From the NCBI RefSeq assembly GCF_964355755.1, contig NC_092675.1:6294312-6358311 (forward strand): a stretch of DNA of 64,000 nucleotides, given 5' to 3'. The position numbers were made by a program, and so were the translations under genes. The notes beneath the pieces were generated by a model, which saw nothing but the letters and a program-made list of their open reading frames with translations, was not told the DNA's origin and did no database searches. This document shows positions 45,901 to 57,900 of this stretch, piece after piece; the stretch's first letter is position 1, and each line of letters starts with the position of its first letter. This DNA is from Antedon mediterranea (taxonomy: Eukaryota > Echinodermata > Crinoidea > Comatulida > Antedonidae).

Positions 45901-48900
45901 AGTTGGGGTGTCCACTGAATATTCAATTAATTCTCTTTTGTCAATCTAGCCGTACCAAATCCGCCTAGCAAAGTTTTTGCTAAGCCACTAACAAGCAACT
46001 CGTTTGAAGTGTCATGGACTGTACCAAAAGATTGGCCTCTGGACAACGAACAGTTACTTTCATATCAGATACAGTACCAGTCTGAGTTTGACAACAAATG
46101 GAGAGAGGTGAGGCTGTTTAAAGATAAGTTTGATAAATTTCTGATTTCATTGAGCTAAGCATTTTACCTTCCGAACAGTGGATATAATTTTGCAGTGGCA
46201 GAATTAAAGGAGCCCAGGTCATTGTAAATTAAAGTTTGAAAATAAATGTCCTATTTTTTTGCATTTTAATTTTCAAAATTAAAAGGTAGAGGTATTTGTT
46301 GTCATCCCCAAGCTTAACTAGAAATTGACGAAATTTGAATTAGACCCCCTTTATGGACCCACGAAAGCCAGCTGTGTAGCGCCAGCCCCTCCCCCTTGGA
46401 TGGGCCGCTTATGTAAAGAAATAAAGATACAAAACACATTCCAACATTAGAAGTTTCAATCTTTTTAGATAAAGATTGTTAAAACGTTGAATACTCAACA
46501 TGTGTTCCATTTCTCTTTTTATATATCTTCTTGAACTGTAGATATAATTTAAACATTTCGTAAGTGCTTTCACCTTTTTGGAATAGGCTGTTTTTTCTTG
46601 TTATTAAAGTAGCGTTTCCCGTAAGTCTAAAGGAGTATTATCTGGTTTCAGGTTATTGAAATTTCTGTAGACATTACATTAACATATTCCAGCTGTTTAT
46701 ATACATGAATCATAACATTTTAAAGAACTGTGATTAAATTTGTATTATCTGAATATAATTCTTTATGTTAAACCATTGATATGCGTACTTGTCAACCAAT
46801 CTGCATCTGGCAATGACTAGATGCTAGTGGTTGCTAGGAGTGGCTTTGTTATACAGCAGCGCCCCTTTTGGTAGCCTTGCTAAATTGATGTTATTTCTAC
46901 ATTTGTATTTAGGCGAAGGATAGCCACACTCAAAAGCCTCCTTATTCTCAGACGGTATCCAACGTACCTTATCATTGTTCTAGCTACAAAGTGAAAATCA
47001 TATGTAGAACTTCAGGTGTGACGGGAAAACAAAGTGCGTGGTCTAACATTGTGTCTGTACGAACAACCCAGCTTGGTAAAGTTTAACATATTTATTTTCA
47101 ATTTAATGCTCTGTCTACGCTATCAAACTACAGTAGTTTGACAAAAAAAGTGTGATGTGCCCAAATATGGTAGTGATATTACATCATCATGTCCATATAT
47201 GGGCACGTCACATTTTTTTGTCACTTAGAGTTTGATAATTTAGACAAGGCTTTAGATCTTTCAAGAACCTATGTATGAAATTATTGTGTCATATCGTATA
47301 ATTTGTACCATGCACATTATGCAGTATACTGCACATCTACTTTAAGGCCTTCAGTAAAATACAGTATCTATTATACAGTACAGTACTGTAAAATATAGTA
47401 CATTTACAGTTTCATTTCATTTCATTTATTTATTTGACCAACAAAACATAATATACAATGTACAAAGATGAATTGGTCAGGGACTGCTAAAGTAATATGA
47501 TTACTGTAACTACAAGAGTCAGCAGTCCCATGATCTTAACTAAAATAAATATATAATTTTATACACAAATAAAGTATAAAGCTGTGAGTTATACAGTTAT
47601 ATAAACAGTATCCTATACATTACATTTGCGATATACAAAAAGCCTACATCTACAGCTAATAAGCCTATAGAAAGTTGGAAAATATTGGAAAAACTATGTT
47701 TAGATATAACGTTTTTCTTGTACATACTTAAAATTATGTACACAAATATATATACAGAAAACATTAATATTATGAACATTATTTTATAATTTTTCGATTA
47801 GATAGCCAAAGGCCTGTTGTCAGTGCGTAGATCGCAACATATAATTATGCAGAATTATGTTGTCAAGAAAAATTAAAAAAATGTATAGAACAATTGATAA
47901 ATATCAAAGTATGTTGTCTGTCTCTTCACGCTTGATACATCTCCTACAGAAATGAAGATTATGTTATTATTTTTCAATTATGTTTCATCTTTTAATTATT
48001 TTTTTCATGTTTATAATGAGGCATGTTTCTACTGATAAGATATTTACTATTAAACCTAGAATTCCTTGGAGAAGATGCATACTTCATTTTAACAGGATAA
48101 ATAAAATGTTGAAATGAAATTCTGCAAAATGCATGAAATTGAAATTACCAAAGCAAATCATTGAAGTATACAATTCATTTTTTGCTGGTCTATGGCATTG
48201 TTGAACATTTTTGAAGTTATATATACTCCAAAAGATAAATATATAAACAATGTATTTAGATGTACTCTGTATTGAACCTTTTTTTAACATTTGAAAATGT
48301 CTGTTCAATTGTTAATAATTGTTTCGCTGTATACGTATGGTTCTGAGTAACTTTAATAATCCCTCGGGTAATGTACTCAATAAGCGGTAACTTCAATTAA
48401 TCAGAATATTAAATTATGCTATATTTATCAAATCTACATATCATGGAACATCTGAGATAGTTAGGGTGATTATTGAACGTAGACGGTTATGTAAACACCG
48501 CCTATCTCGGAATTAATCATATCTTTACATTACCTAATGCCATGGAGTCAGTGGCATAATGACTATGAGCGCTCACTTGCTAAACCCAGGGGCCCCGGAG
48601 CTTATGGGGCCCCTGACAGTTCCCAGAGGAAAAAACAGGCATTAAAATATGTTGGAAAAAGGCTAAAAATTCCTGAGGCCTCCAGCGTTGGAGGGCCACT
48701 TAAGGTTCCTAAACCATGGAGTACTTTACCTTGTGTGTGTATAACTATACAGTCAGCTCTTTCAAAACTAAAATTTTTGCTCAATCAGCCCTAAATTACA
48801 AAAAACAAGCAGGATTAGTTCTGATCAAAGCTCTATTGACAGTTAGAGCAAACTGTCAATAACAGTTGGTTTATAATGAAGAAATCTTTCTATATTCTAA

Positions 48901-51900
48901 CACAAGATGAAATTATTTATACAGAGTCTCAAATTAGTTCATCCTTTTAAATTACTTAATAAATACATACTGACAATCATGAAAGCTAAGTGCTTCAGTT
49001 TTGTTTGTGAATTAGTTGATGTTTCAAGATCAGTGTCCTTAAAAGTGTAATAAATTTAAATATCAATCAAAAACGAAACTATATATGTGCAGTTTATAGG
49101 CATCAGCGCAATCTCATTTTTCTCCCTGAGGGTTCTTGGCACCCATATTACAGACGCTTATTTTCTGTCCACTCCAGAGAAAGCGTGAACTAGTAGAGCG
49201 AAGTAACCCCATAAAATTTACACTGGACTCTTTCGAGAAGACTCTTCGAGTGAGTGACTGTATCCATGCCATTGAAGCAGCTAACTGCCTCCATATCTTA
49301 ATCGCACAATCATATACACACATTTATTCTATTCATACGTTTTGACTTTGACTTTCATAAACCCTTTTAAACTTGGGCATAATGTTATATAATTATGTAT
49401 GAATACTTGGAAATATAATTCTGGAGGCAAAAACAATTTTCTCAATAAATTTGTACCTTTCATTTCAATAGATGTAATTTACTTTCTCTAATAAAATGTT
49501 TACGATCTTGTACATTTTGTGCCACTGTACCATGCATGAATGGTTTGCATGTACGTGTGCAGTATAACTCGGCTCTAAACAAATGAATGATTGATGTCGT
49601 TTGCTATTGTTGAAAGTTAAATAATAAAACTGCCTTTTGCTAATAAATTTATATTTAGCATCATAACATAACATATCTTTCCTTTATCTCTAACTAATTG
49701 CAAATATATAATTGGTCAGATGTTTTGCCCTACTCTGACGTAATTTGTACTTTGTACTAAGTACATTGAGAATAAATTGGGAAAATATATGCAAGTAATT
49801 CTAGGGTGAGACTAGAACCCACAACCTCTAGATCACTAGCCTGGCGTTCATATCTCTAGACCACCGAGATTGCGCTGATGGCTATAAACTGCAAATATAT
49901 AGTTTATAGTTATTTAATTTTGTTTTTCAATACTCTTAAGGTATAAAATATAGAGAATGTTTTTTTATTCATTATATGATTATATATTTCTGGTTCAAAG
50001 CCTGTGGCTCTATTCACCAATCAAATTTAAGTGAGATATTTCCATTAAATATTATGTATTTCACTTAACTTAATAAATATCATATATACTTAACTCAATA
50101 AATATTTAAGTATTTCCCTTAAATCTTATTCAATTGGATTCGAGAGATTATTTTAATTTTAATGATTGGTGATTCCCTTACCTAAATGTGAATTGTGAAT
50201 ACGGCCACTGGTTTACAGTACAGGTAGGTGAAAGTTTACAGTGAAATAAAATGTGAAATGTTTTACTTACAGCGCCTATTGGAGAGATACATAACATCGA
50301 TTTTCAACATCTGTATGACAAGAAAGACAGCCGACGTGTTTTATTGATGTGGAAGGTAGCTATTAACAAACCTGTATCCCTTTTAATAGTTCTTTGCTTA
50401 AAAATTATATGTTTACATTGAACTGATCAGTTTCATTGAAAATGTCATGAGAAAATCACAGATGATTGTTGAAAGATGTGATGTTATGCCTTAATTATAA
50501 AACCTAAATTGAAATTGAGAAAGGTATTAACACTGCAGACATATTGCTTTTATGGCTTTAAATCTCTATAATCTCTATCTAATATCTATAATCTCTATTT
50601 AAATATCTACAATATGCTATATAGGCCATTATATATATTTTATATTATATATTCTAATTTACCTCCGCCAATTAAATTTTGGGATTTAAATTTTCCCAAT
50701 TCTGGACCACTTTTTAATATACTTTTCAGACCTGTTAGTGTTAGTGTTAAAAGATAGGACAGAATTTTTCAAAAGCCGGAGAGCAGTCTTAAAGTAACAA
50801 GTAAACTGAAATTGCATTTTCTCGAGAACTACTTGTCCAAAAAACTTCATTTTTGTACAAGAGGCAAGAGTTATAATTTGTGATTTGTAATTTTAAAACA
50901 TAATTTGATTTAATGTACACCTTTTTTGATGCGAGTAGTTTAAAAACCCTATTTCTTTTCAAATTCACTTGTTTGATTTTTGCGTTGCTGTTCTATTGTT
51001 AGTCAACTGAAGCTATTGTTTAATTGAAAGGCTTGTTAATGTTACATAACCATTACACCAAACTCGCATACACATGCTTGTAGTGAAATAAGCCTAAATC
51101 TCAAACAGCATTAAGACACACACAAATATATTTTTTCATGGAGAAATCTTATGTAGGGGAATTTTACAGTAGGCGGAGGTATGCACTCTCGGAGTGGCTT
51201 TCTAGTTATATGTTTTCATTGTGCAATTGGGACCGTTTTAGAGGTGTTTACCACCTGTTGATCCTATCCTTCACTAATGTGTTTTGTCTTTCTGTACTGT
51301 TTTATAGTGAGAAGTTGAATAAATTTAAAAGAACAAACCAAAAGTTTGCATTTGCACTATGACCTTTAATTACTTTAGAAAATACAGTATAAACACAATT
51401 GAAATTTCAGTTATGCTTAAAACGGAACCCCTGTGGGAGGAGCAAATATGCAATAACACTATAGTTAAACCCTATTCAAAGGGATATTTTATTTGGCCCC
51501 AAAGGTGTCCCCTAATATGGGTTCCACTATAATACATTTATATGCAAAGTTGATCAACACAGTTAAAGACACCTTCCCTACAATTTGTGAGGTTTTGTAA
51601 AAATAATACATATACATAACTTTAAAAACATTAAACCAGGTCATTCCTTTGTCTTAAATGTACGTTTTATGGTAAATTATGATAAAAAGTGAGAAACAAT
51701 GCACTACCTAAGTAGCTCGCGGCGACTGACCTCTTGTGGACGGTCTTTAGGCCTAGCTCAGCTAGGCTTAGTTTTGTAGGCCTAGCTGGTAAACATCGGT
51801 AACGTACGAACATCGTACGCTAGCTATATACCTGACGTTGTATAGTTGCTGCATTAATTGTCTTTCTATTTTTGCCAGACTCCGTTGATACAAATTGGGG

Positions 51901-54900
51901 AAAACCCGGTATTTTCGCTGAAAAGTTAGGAGTCTTCCATTTGTTTTGGCTTCACGATCGATCGAAAAGTGGGCGAATTACAGGTGAAAAACAAAAATAT
52001 CAATCCGCGCGCAATGCATTTTGGGATTTATAGCGGGCCGCTATAATTATTAGAATCAACTTATTTTTCACATTTTTAACCATTTAAAGACGAAAAAAGT
52101 TATCACAATGCCAATAGGACCACATAGTATTATTTTTACATTAAATATAGTTTGTGATCTTAAAGACCCCTTCCCTGCAATTTTGGACGTTTTTTGGAAA
52201 ACAATACATATATATCACTTTAAAAACATTAAACCATGTCATTCCTTGTCTTAAATGTACGTTTTATGGTAAATTATGATAAAAAGTGAGAAACAATGCA
52301 CTACCTAAGTAGCTCGCGGCGATCGACCTCTCGTGGACGGTCTTAGGCCTAGCCTAGCTAGGCTTAGTTTTGTAGGCCTAGCTAGTAAACATCGATAACG
52401 TACGAACATCGTACGCTAGCTATATACCTAGCCTGACGTTGTATAGTTGCTGCAAATTGGGGAAAACCCGGTATTTTCGCTGAAAAGTTAGGAGTCTTCC
52501 ATTTGTTTTGGCTTCACGATCGATCGAAAAGTGGGCGAATTACAGGTGAAAAACAAAAATATCAATCCGCGCGCAATGCATTTTGGGATTTATAGCGGGC
52601 CGCTATAATTATTAGAATCGACTTATTTTTCACATTTTTAACCGTTTAAAGACGAAAAAAGTTATCGCAATAGGACCATATAGTATTATTTTTACATTAA
52701 ATATAGTTTGTGATCTTAAATTAGATCTAAAAAACGTAGGGAATGGGGCTTTAAAATAGATCTAAAAAACGTAGGGAAGGTGTCTTTAAATGTGTTGTGG
52801 TATTCTGACCAAATAACTTTATAAGTCAATCATAGTCTTTAATTTAACTTGTTTTTTATATCACTGTTTTTGTTATATTTACGTGTTTAATTCTATACTT
52901 TGTAATGTTTATATTTTTTATTTTAGATTGTAAAAGGATCCCAATGGAAATAAGCTGATAAGCTTTTTGGGCTATCCTGGAAAATCTTTTATAAATGTAT
53001 TATTTGTAATGTCCGTAATTTATGTTATCACTTTGTATGTATTTTTTATGATGATTTTCCAAATAAATTCAATTCAATTCAATTCAACAATAACCACGCA
53101 TTTTGCAATATTGTATAAGTTATAAAGTGGTTGCTGTTGTTATGTCTCTGTACTATTACTAATTTATATGAAAACCTAATTCGCTAACAATAACATTCTT
53201 CTTTTTTTTGCTGGTATGAATACCATTTTGCAATAGAGCAATAAATGTTTATATCTATAGTATTCCATCTAGATTCAAAACAGATAATGAGAAAGAATTG
53301 CAATATGTTTAGGTTCATAAATTATTACAAAAATAAGTACTAAAGAAACTATTTAATATTTGCATAATTTAGTTAAGGAATGAATAAAATGTGGTTACTG
53401 CTGTAATAACTGCAGGGTATTAACTTTGACATGGTCCTTAGGAGTGTTTTAATTATTAGTGCAGAGGCAATTTTAATATTTATGTTCAATTAATTCTTAT
53501 TCCTCAGGTGGTCATCTCTTAGTTTGTTTAGAACAAATTAGGTAAATTTAGACTATAAATATATTGATGAACATGATATTATAATATTTTGTTGATTTCT
53601 TTTAGCCTATTCCGTTAACAAAGGCGTGTAGTCCAATTCTGGGTTACTATATAATGGTTTGCAGTGCACCAGACAAGTGTACAGTCATCAGTATTCCATA
53701 TAACAGTACGCAGTACTATGTCAAAGGTATTTATAGATTTCTTTTTTAATCAAACACTCTTTAATTATCTAGTGTTGTCAGAATTAATATAGATTATTTT
53801 TATTAGAGTATTCATCTAAATGTCTGTCTACACTATCAAACTTCATGTGACTTTTCGCCCATTTATTATATTTGGGCATATCACTACCATATTTGGGTAT
53901 ATCACTACCATATTTGGGCACATCGCACTTTTTTTTAGCAAACTAGTTTGATAGTGTTTTATCTAGTTTGATAGTGTAGACAGACACATGTGGAGTATGA
54001 ATTTGTTTTTGGTGTTTTTGATTCATAAACACTTTTTTTTACATATAAAAGATAAAAACATTTCTTCTAGTAAAATCTGATTTCAATAATAATATAGCTT
54101 TCTTTCATTCATTCAATCTCTCATTTTTGTAACTTCTGGTCCATAGAAAATAAGAATATACGTATATATTAACGTAAAAATAAACTCTACTTTTACTATA
54201 ATACAATAAGACATTCCCTCATCTCAGGATGGTATTCCACCTGGAGAGATTTTTTGACTTATAATAAACTTATAAAGTCTAATAATTTAATTACCACCTG
54301 TTTAAAATTAAATTACATTTTATTTTTCAGACTTGGATGCAAGTTTGGCTTACACAATATATCTGAGTGCATACAACATTGTTGGACAGTCTCAAATGGT
54401 TAATATAACCATCCCAGCAGGTGTTCCTAGTACACAACAAGGTAAAACTGATTAAACGTAATATAATTAAAAATAATAATAATCAACATTTTTATCTCAC
54501 CAGTTAAAAAATGATTGTATAGTATACAACGGTTTTTAAATTAATTTTAAAAGAATCTAAGGTAGGTGAATGTTTGACAAGAAGTGGGAGTTTTTTTTTC
54601 AAAAAAGGATGAAACGAAAAAAGTTTTTGAGTTGAATAGGGAGAGTATTTCCATGAGTTGCCAGATTCCAATTAAACTAATATTTAACAAAAAAACTGTA
54701 TTATTATTAACTGTTTTATAACAAAAAAATTAACTTGCATTCAATTGGGCCGCTGGTGCCAAATCTTCCAGCAACAGGGAACCATGGTGATACACGGCTA
54801 TTGTGCATGAAACTTACAAATTTGTGCCTAGCAGCATCAACTGTGTTTTGTTAGTGTTTGCCTCTGCTTAAAGTCTACTTCTAGACTTATTGTGACCACC

Positions 54901-57900
54901 ATCCATATTTATAAATATTTAATGATTTATTAATATTATTTGTAGAAACTAATAAACAAAAACTACTAACCATCTATGCTATGTTTACCCTCCCCAAATC
55001 ACAGTCTTATCAAATCTTTGTTTTTGCAAACACAACATTAACACATTGTATAATTGTATATAATAATTTACATATACAATTGTATCATCTTTGGAACCTA
55101 GATGGTAGGCTAGGACTAAACCATTGTAAAAGAAAACGAGACTAGACACAGAGTAGAACAATTAACATTTATATATTAAATTTCTATGATAAACTCATAA
55201 TCAGCAGGACTTTACATAACATTAATTGAAGCAATTATAGATGACAAACACTATTTGATTTCTGTTTCTTGATCTTCTTCGCTCCTACACCCCTCTTGCT
55301 TGTCTTTGTTCAGCTGATCAAAACCTAGTGGTTGTTCCTAGAATAAACGCCAAATCTTAAGGACAAAGGTCTTTTATGTTCTCTGCTGCTTCTCTTTGGA
55401 ATTCTCTCCCTCGACATATTACTAAATCATTCCTAGAATAAACGCCAAATCTTAAGGACAAAGGTCCTTTATGTTCTCTGCTGCTTCTCTTTGGATTTCT
55501 CTCCCTCGACATATTACTAAATCATTCCTAGAATAAACGCCAAATCTTAAGGACAAAGGTCTTTTATGTTCTCTGCTGCTTCTCTTTGGAATTCTCTCCC
55601 TCGACATATTACTAAATCATTCCTAGAGTAAACGCCAAATCTTAAGGACAAGGTCTTTTATGTTCTCTGCTGCTTCTCTTTGGAATTCTCTCCCTCGACA
55701 TATTACTAAATCATTCCTAGAATAAACGCCAAATCTTAAGGACAAGGTCTTTTATGTTCTCTGCTGCTTCTCTTTGGAATTCTCTCCCTCGACATATTAC
55801 TAAATCATTCCTAGAATAAACGCCAAATCTTAAGGACAAAGGTCTTTTATGTTCTCTGCTGCTTCTCTTTGGAATTCTCTCCCTCGACATATTACTAAAT
55901 CATTCCTAGAGTAAACGCCAAATCTTAAGGACAAGGTCTTTTATGTTCTCTGCTGCTTCTCTTTGGAATTCTCTTCCTCCACATATTACTAAATCATTCC
56001 TAGAATATTCGCCAAATCTTAAGGAAAAAGGTCTTTTATGTTCTCTGCTGCTTCTCTTTGGAATTCTCTCCCTCGACATATTACTAAATCAACATCTATT
56101 GCTATTTTTTTTAAAGAACGTATCTTTAATACAAGCGCCTTTGATTTTTACTTTGGTTTAGTTGGTACTGGCGCTATACAAATACAGTACCTAAATTATT
56201 ATTATTATATTGGTATAAGACAAGTTTTTTTACTTCTATTTCTAATCCCTGAATCAGTTCCTGTTTATGGTTACCATTTAACTTATTGTAAATGTAAATA
56301 TATGTATGCTTGTTTGTTTTTTCCTTTTTTCTCGGACTGTTTCAAATAAATGTTAATGAATTCTGAAAAGCAGATCAGTCGACAACTTTGCATGGCAGTC
56401 GGAAAATTATAACATTTTTAGAAAACGTTCATTCGTGCCATTCACTAGTGCCTATAATCATTAAATATCAATTCTCCATGGAGTAGTAATACTGAGCGGG
56501 ATGTGATACTGTACATAACATAATTTAATCAATCAAATGGCAAGGATACACTCAGGTGTGTTGGGATACTGTGTAGTACAATTAGAAAGAATAAATAAGC
56601 GTAAATAAAACATTTAAATGTTAAAATAGACAGTATATCATATGACAATTTGTGTTTATAGTGGAAGTGTCCTCCATCACATATTGTTAATTGGTATAAT
56701 TAAACACATTTCAAATAAATCATACTTGATGCTTAAATGTTAAAAGTATTAAAGATACACACGTCATAGCGTAAGTCATTATTGATTACTTAGCGTAATC
56801 AAAACATTTGAGATGGCTTTAAGCATATTATGTACTTTACTGTTTTATGCAAAATACCATAGGGGAATTAGTGTAAGCAGTCTATGGAGAATTTAAACGA
56901 TGGCTTGTTCCCTGGTATTAATGTTCATACATTTTTATGGTAAAAATGATGAAATTTATGCCTAAAACAATAGCAGGCTGATTCTCGGTACTGTATCTAT
57001 AATTGCTACAGTATCAAAGGAAAATTGTGTAATACAGTGTAACATATGTATCACATGTGCCATTCCTAGCCTAAAATTAACACATAACAGCCGTCACATG
57101 TGATTCATACAGAATTTGCATATGATACTAAAGCAGTAATACCATATATGGAGTATAGAGAATCGGGTGATTATGGATTAAATTTATAACCAAAAAAAAC
57201 CAAAAACATCGGTAACTAACATCTGGTCATATTGCATAAATATATAAATGTTAGTCACAATGTTTGCTTTTCTAAAGAAGTAACAAGTTAGCAACTCATT
57301 TCCTTTCACTAAAACTGAGGCAATTCAATGGACGCAATAACTGTATTGTTTCTCTAAAGAGAAGCACAAATCTCAACAGATGTATGCAACAAGTATAAAG
57401 ATACATACAATACAAATACAGTACAATTTAGTGCTTAAAATTATAGTTAAAAAAACCTTATTTGCTCTATTTAATGTTAATGTTTTTGTTAAGTGAAAAG
57501 CCAGTTAGATCATGAATAAAATAAATGAATAACTGCATAAAGGAACTATTGCTATATACTTTTTACGTCTGCTAGTTCATCTCTAATTATTTTTTACAGA
57601 TATTACGAGTAATTCTAAAGATAGATATGTTCTGTATGTTGGCCTAATTGTGCCGCTCATAATTCTAACAGTGATTCTAACCCGCCTCGTTTATCACAAG
57701 CTCACTACTCTCTTTCAACCAGTTCCAGAGCCGAACATTCCTTCATTTCCAGTAAGTTAAACAAGTTTTTATGTTCAAATGTATTTAAGACCAGAAAATA
57801 ACATGCGGGGTTGTTTGGGCAAGTAAAAGAAACCTTGCGTCTGCCCCTGTATCCATGTTGACTAATCGTGTGTTGACTTTACCCTTTACATTATATTTTG

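Noticed and set aside
48537-48794. Protein-coding ORF in receptor intron 5
   Set aside because: Overlapping open frames on both strands follow from GC-rich repeat sequence; no domain or splice sites.
55943-56349. Host genes with FSAASLWNSLP
   Set aside because: This is the C-terminal motif of LINE ORF2 proteins in a tandem array.
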